A stretch of DNA of 64,000 nt from Mya arenaria. Its lineage: Eukaryota; Mollusca; Bivalvia; Myida; Myidae. Shown piece after piece: positions 45,904 through 57,749 of the stretch (within the stretch, counting starts at the first letter, position 1; the number at the start of each line of letters is the position of its first letter). The notes beneath the pieces are model-generated. The model was given only the letters and a program-made list of their open reading frames with translations, was not told the origin of the DNA and made no database searches. Location of the stretch: contig NC_069130.1 of NCBI RefSeq assembly GCF_026914265.1, positions 6,795,682-6,859,681 on the forward strand, read 5' to 3'. A program made the translations under genes and the position numbers.

Positions 45904-47952
45904 AAACGTTCAATCTGTGAGAGTGCAGTGTCATAAGAGGTGTGACTTAGCTGTTCTCCTTGGGTTAACATTTCTTTTTTGGCTTGCTTTTAAAGATGCA
46001 ATGAAAAAAAGCTCTATTTCAGTAATGCCTACGAGTATTGCCTTATTGAATTGCTTTACCAATATGATTGCAATCTGGCAAATTTTGGCATTTTTCTAAG
46101 TTTTAATAGCCGGAAAAAGTAAATTTGTTTTTCAAATTTGCCGCCATTTTGTTTCATCATTCTGATTTCTTACCTTTGATAGTGGCTGGGACTTTGGTAT
46201 TTGCTTACAAAATGATTGAAAATACTCATTAAAAATACTGGTTAAACAAATCGGCCTGATTTTAACGTCTCCGACAGATTTAACACTGAAATCTGTCCAT
46301 AGTTGCAGCGACCATGGTGTCACTGCTACTGTGACTAGGTTCTGTAATAATCGGCAACGCACATTTCCGAGTACTTTTCCATAATCCCTAATTGGGGATG
46401 GGGAGGGGAATTCGGGTGCAATTAGTTCACTTATGCTGGATGTTGCATTATTTTCGTAATAAGATGAAATGTTTGATTACTGGGCTTGTCCTTGTAGCAT
46501 TCATTGTATAATTAAACGCATAATTAATAAGTACTTTCAATTCAAAGAAATCGCATGACGTAAATAGACGGCTGATCTTAATTGCGCTTCCCACGTTCAA
46601 TATAGGTTTATAGACCATTTTTTAAAGAATTTAAAACGACTCAATTTTAGTTTTGCTTATCAAATAAACTAACTTAATAAAGACCTGTTTGTCTCTGATC
46701 AAGTTAATTAAAGTTTCATAACGTAAATTATACGCCGTGAAAACACTTCTTTCCTCGAATAAATCTAAAGCAATCAATATCCGGCATCACTGTGGCCTTA
46801 AATTATTTGCCAGTTGATTTCCATAGATCACAATGTTGTTCCTGTATATTCTATCAAATATTACCAGACAAACAAATATTGCCATTCATTTTTTAATATT
46901 TTCAGAACTTGCCTTTGATGAAACTACATCGCACGATATTATCTTTACATATTTATATGTAACCTCAAGGTCTATTGGATCTTTGTCTGATGATTAACTT
47001 CGTATTTTGTCCCATATGGAATCGAAAACAATGTTTACAAGCAATATGTTTAATGGTTTTATCATTGAGGCGATATTGTGGGAAAGACGAGACTAATATG
47101 GTACTAAACTTGTGTGTAATCCATGTAATCTATGTATACACTAGATTTTGTTGTTGTATATTGAAACTGTTCAATGAAGAAGGCAATGAATTAAGTATCA
47201 ACCAAATTATGGCGTTATTCGTTTTTATGGTATATATTTGAATTCATGGTTTCATTGGTTATTTATATTGTAATGTTTTGATAGTGTATTTGTTCATTTG
47301 TCCGGATATGAACTTTCTTAGCAGGTGTACAAGTTCGGTTTTATTGGTGAAATATTCTTGATGTTTTGATGGTGCATTCGTTCGTTTGTCCCGATATGAT
47401 CTCTTTGTGCAATTATCTAATCAATGGAAATGTCAAAGCGCCAGTATAAATAAACTCACAGTTCTAAATGTGACATCAGTATGATCAATACAAAAACCGA
47501 TAACTTTACTGCGTAAATTTATTGTTTGCCAAAACAGCAATATATACTTCTAGTTTCTATTCAAACTACGCACCTCGTCCAAAAAAAGGTGCTGTATGAC
47601 TTTATCAAAAATGGAAATTTACCAGCATTCTCATCGAAGAAAACGTTTGATAAAGAAGCAGTAAAATAACAGTAACGCTACAATAAAAGACAAATATAAA
47701 ATCTAGTGTTCCTAAGTTAGTGTAATCTATAGCCAACACATTAAACACAAACAATCATTTAATGATCGCTTAGTGTTGTTTTTTGTCTAAAATGAATACA
47801 CATTTACTTTTTATTCTTTTAACAATGGTTCACAACCACAAAACATACTAATCGGAATTAATAGTGAACCATATTATACATTGACAATTTATCGATAATC
47901 TGTTTCCAAAACTAGTTCCTCATACCTACAATTTAATACGTGTTTGTTCATA

Positions 47953-48336
47953 CCATACAACTAACGACATCGAAATGATCACGGGACACTGACTTAGAAA
48001 TGATGTAGTGTGAAGTCTAAGCATGCATTTTTTCATTTATCTTTTTTACAAAAAAGGTGGATATCCAGACCACCTACATAACCTATTATTTTCACACAGC
48101 AAGTCTTTTGTTCCCGTGGTATTAAAGAAATCGGAAGGAATTCGAAGAAAGTCTATCGGGCCAAATAACACTTTGTCACTTATATCAAAACGTCTTGTCA
48201 CGAACATACGCCATTTAAAATTGCTTTCTGAGTTTTTTTTGTAAAAAAGATAAATGAAAAAATGCATGCTTAGACTTCACACTACATCATTTCTAAGTCA
48301 GTGTCCCGTGACATTTCGATGTCGTTAGTTGTATGG
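47953..48336. repeat. near-perfect 103-bp inverted repeat (foldback) around a unit B module
   Basis: The left arm 47953-48055 and right arm 48235-48336 are reverse complements, apart from one extra A in the left arm. The arms run from CCATACAACTAACGACATCG to TTATCTTTTTTACAAAAAA. The 179-base loop contains one GTCACGAACATACGCCA module. The right arm has homologues at the same place in units A and D; the left arm does not, so the left arm is the new copy. The paired open frames starting MHFFIYLFYKK on both strands are the two arms. Confidence 0.95.
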
Positions 48337-48785
48337 AATGATTATGTTAAACATTCTCCTTCAGAACAAATCGGGTTTGTCATTCATTGAACGACTTTGA
48401 GAAGAAGACTTAATTTGGATACGGACTTTTAGATCAAAGAAATGCATTGTTTTCCCCTGATGCAGTGTAGAGATCAGAGGTAATTCGATGAAAATTCATC
48501 GGGCCTTATAATAATTTGTCTCTTTGATTACCATCTTCTGTCACGAACATACGCCATTGTATGTTTGTTTTACGCACAACGTAATTTCCAAATTACTATC
48601 AGCGACTAAAGACGGATATAAATCGAAGAGAAGCATTTGCCATTGTTTCAATGTTACTGGTTCTAATATGTATGGTAAAGAAATGCATTCTTTAGAACAC
48701 ATGTGATTCGTCATTCGTTGGATTCATCGAAAGCCTTTTAGGCGAACACTCACCTTTGAGTCGAATATTTTGCATTTAGTGCTTA

Positions 48786-49842
48786 GGCCACAACAATTGA
48801 TCATTTGTTCGTCGGATTTGCCGCACCTAAAATTCGGAAAAGGAAAAAAAAATAATAAAAAAACTTTTTTTTGCGCCCGCACATACCTTTTGGCCGCGTA
48901 TATTATTTTTTTGTTTACTGCTGAATTTCCTCTATTTTCTAAACTTCTTTTACATAGAATTTAAACCTGCAACGTCGAATTCGCCTTTTTTGAAGGTATA
49001 TCCAAGCTTTACATTCTTCGCGAGCAAAATTTCCTCGTGTCAGGACAAAATCAGGTCCGGGTAATCGCAAAACAGCCTATTTGTTGACAGTCTTTTTTGT
49101 CGGGAATATTTGCAGGACGCACCGTTGTTATTTATTTCCGGTATTAATTTTCAGGTTACTGTCAGTTTTAAAATACACGTTTAAATGAAAATCAGTGTCA
49201 TAGTCAATGGATTATAGTCTTCAGAAAACAACAACATTTTCACGGCGTCGAAGGCAAGAATTATTTATGTGTGTTTTAAGTAATTCATTGTTTTGTACTC
49301 AAAATTTAGTGTTAAATAATAACTAAATTGGATTTTGAGGGCAAAACTTATATTAAAATACACGGACACACGACTTACAACAATTGAACATAAATTCGTG
49401 AGTTATTTTTTTAATTCTAAAATGCATTTCTCAGTTTTCATATACTCATAATTGTTATAAACTGACAAAAATAGTAGGAGTTGTAAATGTTTTAGAAATA
49501 TTTAACAATATATCCACGTTTAAATTGAAGTTAATAGTAAAGCACTGGATCTTATTGCCATTTGTTAAATATTGAGACAGATTTTCATGTGTTACCATCA
49601 AAACCTTTTCATTTATAACTGAGAACCTATGTTTGCAATTAAAAAGCATTTCTTGACATAATTCATGATAGTTGTATGATAAATTTGGTAAGATATAAAC
49701 TGTTTAATTTTTTTTTAAGTTTTCGCTTTGCGCTCGCCTCTGAATTGCCTTAAATTTAAAAAAAAAGTATTTTTTTTTCGCTCGCTCGCTCCAAATTTTT
49801 TTTGTCAAAATCCGTAGAACATATGATCAATTTGTTGTGGCC
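48786..49842. mobile_element. 1,057-bp TIR element with TTA target duplication (PIF/Harbinger-like, non-autonomous)
   Basis: The ends are GGCCACAACAATTGATCAT and ATGATCAATTTGTTGTGGCC, with further pairing at TTTGTTC / GAACATA. TTA flanks both sides (48783-48785 and 49843-49845). Units A and D have uninterrupted sequence at this position, giving empty sites. A 3-bp TTA duplication with GG-starting ends fits the PIF/Harbinger superfamily. Internal A/T runs and a short minus frame (49455-49649) do not encode a transposase. Confidence 0.85.
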
Positions 49843-50102
49843 TTAAGGGTCAATTACATGAAATTACGTGTTTAAAAAGCACATCGATAGTAAATTCAAA
49901 TATTGTTCATTAGAATGGCTTTATCTCTCTCCCACACACAATTGCTCCTGTCTGACTAATAATTAAACGGAAACTACCAGGACAGGTCCATTAGCCAAGT
50001 CCCTGCTGATACATAAACAAATATTAGCACAAGTTTTTCCTAAGACATTGGAAGTGAAATGCGTTGATTTATGCAGACAAATTATTGTTGGGACTAGTTG
50101 AC

Positions 50103-50264
50103 CTATGGACTTAGCATGAAAACCACAACATACATTAGCAACATGATGATGACCAAATAAAATACGATCGGTGCTATGTACGTGAAACAACTGTGCATAA
50201 AGCCCATGACGACTGATTATGTAGCTATGGATGATGCCGTTGTTTTATTCATGGCAATATTCAT
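50103..50264 (-). pseudogene. microprotein copy B, broken by a stop codon
   Basis: Homologous to copies A, C and D over its full length. It has one codon deleted in the Thr-rich region, and a TAA at codon 16 (50217-50219) where A and D have CAA. The membrane part after the stop is still open to the conserved LSP end, with an ATG at codon 20 that could start a 34-residue remnant. Frame-preserving synonymous changes (for example ACT/ACG, TAT/TAC, CTT/CTA) suggest it was under selection until recently. Confidence 0.7.
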
Positions 50265-50530
50265 TTTTCGAGGTTGTTGGAGCATATCGACATGCAGTAG
50301 CTTCTGAGTGATAATTTAAATTGACTTTATTTTGTCCTAAACTTTGATAATTCTCCAAGAGTTTTGTAGTGAAATATATTTATCGCGTTTTTATAGAACA
50401 GAACGCCATGTAGAAAATTAATGTAAAGAAATCGTTTGAAGTGTCCTCATTGTACGAATTTTTCTGTTGCAATACTAGGTCAGGTTGTGTTTGATATAAT
50501 CCAATGTCTTTATTTCTCTTTACCATTCTA

Positions 50531-50581
50531 AAATCACTTGTTTCAAGATCGGTAAAAACACTTGTTTGAAGAACGGTTTGT
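50531..50581 (-). promoter_or_regulatory. 23-bp direct repeats upstream of copy B
   Basis: Two units, TCACTTGTTTCAAGATCGG and CACTTGTTTGAAGAACGG, 267-317 bases upstream of the copy B ATG. Confidence 0.5.
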
Positions 50582-51300
50582 CTTGTCACAATTTATGCAC
50601 ATACAAAGACACATACAAAGAGGTTTCAACGATTTATATTTCCTTCGTGCATATCCGGTAAATAATGTTGATACTTATTGTTATCCGTAGTATTTTACTT
50701 ATTGTAAATAAACTCATATTTCATTATATAAAGAGTTTAATTTAGAACGTTTTATTTCCACACCATTGCTAAATGTTTTGTCATTTTAAAGCACGCATAT
50801 GCAATGCATCTTTATATCAATGTATAAGAAATCTTCATAATCCAAGTAAAACTTCAGATTTTAAGTTGTTCCACTATCCGCTACTCTTGATGAGGTATTA
50901 AACGGTAAGAGATCATTGCACTATCACTGCATGACAAAATGTTATAAATTTAGCCAGCATAAAGATTCAACACAATTCCAAATTTTCGAGGCTGGGTCTT
51001 TTCAAATTTGCATTTGCTAATGTCATGTACATTCGCTTTTAGGGCAATTCGAATATTTTCTGAAAACAACAACACAATAGTTACCTAGATAACTGATATA
51101 AAATGTGCTTTCAGGTAGCACATTATCTTATGCAATTTACGGCATAAGAGTTTAATGTCAGACAAACTGTTTGAAATATTTGAAATTTTAGAATATCTGT
51201 TGCTGTCTAATTAATGTTATACATCTAACTAAATACAAACTTCATTGATACTTGATAACAGGCACTAATCTAAAATTTTAAATTGTACATTATAGAAACC

Positions 51301-52529
51301 ACTACAATAGAATATATGCAGAAAAGAAACTATTTAGAACCTGCGTTTGATGGATGACTAGCAAACCCATATTTTGAATTACATTTGCTTGTCTTACATC
51401 AATAGATATATCAGGTCCAATCTATAAATAACCACCAAAATGATTGGCCTCAATTCGCAACGCACGTAAAACCGTTAACTGGTGGCATATTAAATTATGT
51501 CTAAAAACTTATTCGTCTTGGTCTTTTTCGATCATCATTTTTTTTTATCAAACTTGAATCAATATAATAATTCTTGAAAAGATGATTGATATGTGTATCT
51601 TACACTTCGGACGGGCGTGGAATATCGATTTGCACTTTGTCTTGCCTCAAAAATCTGATAACTCTGATAAAATCCTGCATTTGTTTCGAGTTTCTTTAAA
51701 AAAATATAGTGCTTTTAAATTGATATTTTTGTAATGAAAATAGTATCAATAAAGACGCAATTCTATTATTTTGCATCAGCAAAAAAGTTAGCTAACGTAC
51801 ACCGTTTAATCAATCTTCATAAAGACACAAAGAAACTTCAGGTAAATGCTGTAAAGTAAAACATAACAGCATGTAATAGAGATACAAATACGCGAAATAT
51901 GAGCTTGATAAAACACAGAAACGCAAAAATGGAACCAAATTAGGCATAGAATGTTCAAAAATGTGGTAAATAAGAGATTGTAAGATATTGAATTACCGTG
52001 ACATGTTTACTTTCTTAACATTTGCAGTTGAAATGTCGTGTACTCTATTAAAATGGGTAAATCTGTCCTTAGTATCAGGATCAAAACATTATTGAAATGA
52101 ACCGAAATCTGCATGTGTGCGTGCGGACGTGACCTGGCTTAACAAGTTTATGTGTATATATAATGTGGTTGTTTAAAGCCCTGTATCGTGAGTATGTGGT
52201 TGTGAGGTCATGCTGCTCTGAACGGATCGTGTTGGTGTGGTTGCGATGCGCTGTATGTGTCGTGTTGGTGTAGATATGATGCCTTATATATGCAGTTAGC
52301 ATCAAATAAGCTGACATAAAATATAACGTTAATATCACTATAAAAAGTTTCTGATACGACGTATCAATAAGCAGCTATATTATATTTAATATAATAACTA
52401 TATACTGGACGATAAATGGTAAGGGTAAGAACATCTTCATTCTGAAGGCACCAATTACTCCTGTCATTTGACAATATTTAATAAACATGTTTCATCAATA
52501 AAATAGAACAAACTAACATGTAAGTAATA
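51301..52529. other. spacer between units B and C
   Basis: The block at 51.41-51.62 kb is related to 45.05-45.28 kb. No gene is supported. The minus frame at 52081-52338 has no conserved counterpart. Confidence 0.5.
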
Positions 52530-53387
52530 AGTCAGATCAATACTGACCGAAATTGAAAGTGAATCATTGAAAACATTGAATTAACTATTTGGTGATATGG
52601 CTAAACAAATCTTGAAGAGAAACATAACCTCTTGGTGAAAACTGTAGAGATAGAGAACTTATTGTTTGCATATATCTGTCAAATAATTGTCATCTATAAC
52701 AGCAATGAAATAATTAAATACCTCTTAACAATTCTTGGTATCTTTTGTTTTCGGAAATGTTAAAACTGAGACAAAGTCCTATTAATACCAAACAACACTA
52801 TTTTTGTTTTCTGTGGCATCGTTTAGAGATCATCGGTGATTCGAAGAAAGTCTATCGGGCAAAATAACTCGTCGCCACTTTCATTATTCCGTTCTGTCAC
52901 GAACATACGCCATTCTCAAAATGTTTTCCGGTATAAATTCCAAATCGGTGTCCCGTTATTACGGCTTGAAATGGAAGAAAACTGTTTACCATTGTTTCGA
53001 AGTTGCTGGTTGTATCAAATGACTGTGTTGAATACTTGTCTTCGTCATGATTAATGGGAGTTGTCATTCGTTTAATTTATTGCAAGCCTTTAAGCCGAAC
53101 ACTCACGGTGACGAAATAAGCAATTTGGCTCACCTTGTTTCTCAAAGGTCATTTCCGGTAAAACACATGTTTAAAACAGCACAACGTTTTACATTCAATA
53201 GCTGCTCCAATAGAATGGCTATAATTCACACACACATACAACTGCTGTATAATTACTAATAGTGAAACAGAGCAAATCCATTAGCCAAGAACTTGCGGAT
53301 ATTTATTAAAAATACATCACTATAGCTTTTCATAAGTCATAAAATTTGATGCTAGATGCAGAGAAAATAGTAATGGGACAAGACGAC

Positions 53388-53552
53388 CTATGGACTTAGT
53401 ATGAAAACCACAACATACATAAGCAGCATGATGATGACCAAGACAAACATTATCGGTGCTATATAAGTGTAGAAACTGTACATGAAGCCCATGAATACTG
53501 AATTCGTTGCGATGGATGTTGCCGTTGTTGTTATATTCATGGTAATATTCAT
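53388..53552 (-). CDS. single-pass membrane microprotein, copy C (54 aa)
   Basis: Starts MNITMNITTTATSIATNSVF with two N-glycosylation sequons (N2 and N6). A variable linker (MGFMY) is followed by the invariant SFYTYIAPIMFVLVIIMLLM membrane core and a VFILSP end. An in-frame ATG 18 codons upstream (53606) exists only in this copy. The membrane core is almost unchanged in protein compared with A and D even though this unit is otherwise strongly diverged, which is the main argument that the frame is translated. Function unknown. The N-terminus is expected to be outside or lumenal if the sequons are used. Confidence 0.6.
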   Translation of the reverse strand: MNITMNITTTATSIATNSVFMGFMYSFYTYIAPIMFVLVIIMLLMYVVVFILSP

Positions 53553-54160
53553 TGTTCCTAGCTGTTGGAACAGCGTGACATGTGTAGTTTGTAAGTCACA
53601 AGACATGCATTAAAATCTTAATGATAATTGGTATGGACTTTAGTTTGTACTAAATTATTGATTACTTCATTTCACTTCTATAATTATCACAGAATGTTGT
53701 AAAGTTATTAATACCTCGCATTTTAAAGAGCAGAACGCTTTGTTTAATGTGTAATCCTCATTTATTAAGGTGCTATTGTATTACCGTTATGTTTTTGGTC
53801 GTAAATGGCAGCAATGTTAAATATTAATGATTGGTAAGCACATTTTTGGTCTTATTTAATATAATTTATCTTAATAATTACTTATACCCAAAATTAACCA
53901 AAAAAAACCCGAATGAACGTCATAGATAAGTTATTGGAAAAGGTGACTTTATATCATTTCAATTTAAGAAAAGGAGAAATGACCTGTTTTTCCGTCTTTT
54001 AGGTTCAAAATAATATTTATGTTATTTTTTCTTTTTAGGTGAAATTTTCACATATTTCCTCTTCTCATAACAGTATTCAAAGAAGCTCTTCAAGTTTCCA
54101 AAAATGACACTGGTTTTGCCCTATGTGATATCAATAATTATTTTGTTAATATAGTTAAAC

Positions 54161-54232
54161 TCACTTATTTCAAGTTCTTTAAAATCACCAGTTTCACGAT
54201 CGGTAAAATCACTTGTTTCCTAATCGCCATAA
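54161..54232 (-). promoter_or_regulatory. 23-bp direct repeats upstream of copy C
   Basis: Three units (TCACTTATTTCAAG, CACCAGTTTCACGATCGG, CACTTGTTTCCTAATCG), 609-680 bases upstream of the ATG. They lie farther from the gene than in the other units because of intervening AT-rich sequence. Confidence 0.45.
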
Positions 54233-55301
54233 TTCATTTAGTAATTCACGAACCTGATGCGCATACATATAAACGGATAAAAGTTCATGCTAGGTGAGTA
54301 TTCATTTATTTTAATCATTGTCTGCGTTAATAATATAAGAAAATTATCATAGTTTTTTTGTCATTATCTGTCTCGATGGTTCATAAGAAAATGTTCCGGT
54401 GCATATTCCGACAATTAACACAGTTTCCGTGAGCAATATTTTTTATGTAAATATGGACATCAACGTGTTAGCATTGCTAAAAGCTATAACAGAAGCTGCA
54501 TATCACATAAATATGTGTTTGGGATTCAATCTTTCTCAATTTTCTGAAATATAAGAAAAATGAATTATCGAACAAAAAAAAAATGGGAACAATATTAAAA
54601 AGTTTTACGCTTTGAAATTTATGTTTCTTCCATATTTGAGTGATAATGATGGTGATTCTTAATTTACTCTTTGTTTAAACTTTGTTTCATAGTATGAAGA
54701 GTTAATTATTTTATGACATTTAATGTCCAAACTTATTCTCTTCATGGTTTACACGTTTTTAAAATATAAAGATACGAAGATGTTTTACCGCTTGAAGGTT
54801 ATGTCGTCTGGCATAGGTAGTAACACGCGTTGGTAATTATGGCAAGACTTCTGTAGTTTTTCACATAAGTATAGTTTTTCACATAAGTATTAGTTAAACT
54901 CCTTTTTCATATTATGGATAGTAACATAATTCATAACATTTCATTTCCAAACTTATGCATAGCATGGTTAACTTCTTTTGTCATTTTCTAGCACGTAGAT
55001 AATATCCAACTTCTATATCAAAGTAAAATACACATTGTAAAGCTACTTTCTATGTCCAAGGATCATTTCATAAGTTGTTAAGTTGATGCATGTAGGGGAT
55101 CAAAGAACTATGATTGCAGAGAAAACACACGCTGCGAAATCGGCTGTTTCTCTGAGAGCTAACTGTTGTGTTTTAACTCGAACACTCTGCGGGATTCGAT
55201 AAACTTGCCGATTTCCAATACCAACTATTACCACTGCTGATAAACATGGCTGATTGCTATAGCTGTACCTTTTTAGCATCAAATTTGATTCCTTTGGCAA
55301 A

Positions 55302-55414
55302 CCTTCCTGCCAAAGACGTCACGAATGATAGAGCTTCTTATTTCTATAAATACAAGTACTTCCTGCCCAAGACGTCATGGATAATATGTCTAGTTATTTC
55401 TAAAAATACGAGTA
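55302..55414. repeat. 56-bp tandem duplication
   Basis: CTTCCTGCCAAAGACGTCAC and CTTCCTGCCCAAGACGTCAT begin two adjacent copies, each ending in ATACAAGTA / ATACGAGTA. Each copy holds one GACGTCA (CRE-like) word. Confidence 0.8.
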
Positions 55415-55440
55415 TTCAAGAATCAACCAAATGATTGATA

Positions 55441-57749
55441 ACATAACCCGTTCAGCCGGAAGACACTCTAGGGTTAAACTGTCTAAATTACATTTTTGTA
55501 CGATGCTACCAGTAACGTTGAACAGAAAATATACTTGATTTTGAGACTAATAAAAATTCAAAATAAAAAATATCATATTATTAATTTTAAACATTTTGTC
55601 TTGTAAGTTGTGGCCCCTTTCCTAATGATTTTAGTATAAAATTGTTTTGGGACTGTTTGCCAAGGAAGAAGGATTTATTTTAAGTTTCCTTCCCAAATAT
55701 TTTTCATCCTTGTTAGAGACAACAACTCAGTATGACGTTGTCAATATTCACACTTTTCATGAATTGATACTACATCAATAATGTTTTAAGAGTATAAGAA
55801 CACGATTCCAGATGTTGTTATCTATTTTAGTAATGGGGTAAAAGAAGGTCGGTACGAACATTGGGATTCTCTTATCGACGAGCGAATCGTTAAGAAGTAC
55901 GATATCTTTTCGATTTAGGGCCACGTTTCAATGATATATCGTATTCGTAATGCTGGCGCTACTTGAGAGTGCTCATGTAAACCCGTAAAGTTACAGGCAG
56001 TTTCTGTGCAGTAAATGTTCTTACGATATTTGTAATTGAAACGATATGTACGTCCGACACGATGTTAAAGGCCTAGTTTAAGGAATGTTTGGCATGACAA
56101 TCCCCTGCTGTGCTTCTCCTGATATTTACACTGATGTCACAGTAGAGGACAATTTCCTTTGTATTTGTTTATTGACCTAGGGCCATTTAGGGTCCATTTC
56201 TATAATAATTCTTCACATCAGGATACTCAAAATGAAGATCTGATAAGACAATTCGGCAATTAGATTAAGAGAAACTCACAGATGTTGTTTACACGTTTGT
56301 TTGTTTGTTGTTTTTCTTTTTTGTTGTTTTTTTGAGGGAGGGTCACTTATAGAAGGATTAAACTAAGCCTTTAAGCCTGGAAAATTACGAACTTTAGCAT
56401 TTCGTCCTGAATAAAAAGGACCCAGCAACCCTGAGAAGTAATTACATAGATTACCAAATTAATTATTATAGTAATGTAGAAAGAAAAATAAATTATCTTT
56501 AATTTGCAACGAGTCTTTCAATAAAGTTTGTGATAAAGCAATAATATCACAGCAACATTCTTAATCTTTCGAAATGTCTTCCAAATATTAATTCATTCAC
56601 CAACTGATAAGCCGTAGGGTAACCAAACAGCTAGTGAACCCTTACAGCCGGTGCAATTGAACTTTTCAGTGTATCGAATGTTTTGTTATTATTATTTTAA
56701 CCATAGCCAGATACATTAAAACTATTTATGGCATTTTTATCGATATGACCACATTTTAATTCAAATTAATCAAAGTGGGACTAATACTCTGAATATGCAA
56801 TCACTTATATTCATGTCACTTTTGGTAGTTAATATGTTGAAACATCAAATGTGCTAGTTTTGGATGCCTGGTGGCCCAATGCTATTGTGGTATCATTTGA
56901 AAGTGGTTTGTTTGTAGAAAAAGAAATGGTAAATATATTAATAAAAAATAAATAACGGTAATACAATGAACACGACAGGGCTTGTTCTAACAGTCTAAGA
57001 GTTAAGCAATACTATTTTTAAAGGCAAAATATCAATATCAACCTTCTCAAGATAACATATACATTAAACCAAATATCAAAATATCGTCATCGTGGGATAA
57101 CCACAAAAGTACGGTCATTGAAACTTAAGTAAAAATACCCTGGCGGTCAAACCTGTTTACTAGTGCCCAACTTCACAGCATTAACATTTATGAACACAGG
57201 TATAATTAAATATTTGAAAGCAATTTAGTTCATTTGGTTATGTAAAGCAATAACTTCAAGTACTCAATGATCACATTCAGACATTTCATCTTCACGAAAA
57301 TTAATCATTTATAGTTCATTCATCAATATATCGTTTATACCTAGTATTAGGATAGTCTACATTCATATTTTACTCTACGAATTCATTTGAATTTGCTATT
57401 TTTATATGATAGCCGTCTTATGTGATCCCGACAGTTTATGTTTCAAGAAATAATTTTCTAAATCTTACAAAAGTATGGTATGGACAATCCAGTGCGTAAC
57501 TACAAGACCATGAATCTGAGGAAAAGAGGGATCCACCCCTGTGACCGACAGGCTGACGTTAACAACATTGTACGCCTACTTGAATACCGACACGACTAAC
57601 GCATCGTGTTTTTTTGCTGGTTGGTCTTAAGCCTATATCGTACTCGATGTTTCTCTGTTGAAGTCAATCGAATTGCCATACGCTATCAAATATAGGAGTA
57701 TCAGAATCTAATACACTGCAGATGCTGTCGAGTAAGAACTTGAATTTTA
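55441..57749. other. spacer between units C and D
   Basis: No gene, clear transposon or tandem repeat was recognised in this 2.3-kb AT-rich stretch. Confidence 0.5.

Larger units (their letters stand above)
46640..51300. repeat. tandem locus unit B
   Basis: Begins with AGTTTCATAACGTAAATTAT, TACGCCGTGAAAACACTTC and CCTCGAATAAATCTAAAG, matching unit D from about 57.78 kb. It holds both CACGAACATACGCC modules, the broken microprotein frame, the 23-bp repeats and the AAAGCACGCATATG block at 50.79 kb. A foldback and a TIR element are inserted. Confidence 0.8.
52530..55440. repeat. tandem locus unit C
   Basis: The most diverged of the four main units. It keeps AATTGAAAGTGAATCAT, one CACGAACATACGCC module (52896-52912), an intact microprotein frame, 23-bp repeats and the AGCACGTAGATA block near 54.99 kb. 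Outside the microprotein frame, similarity to A and D is patchy. Confidence 0.75.
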
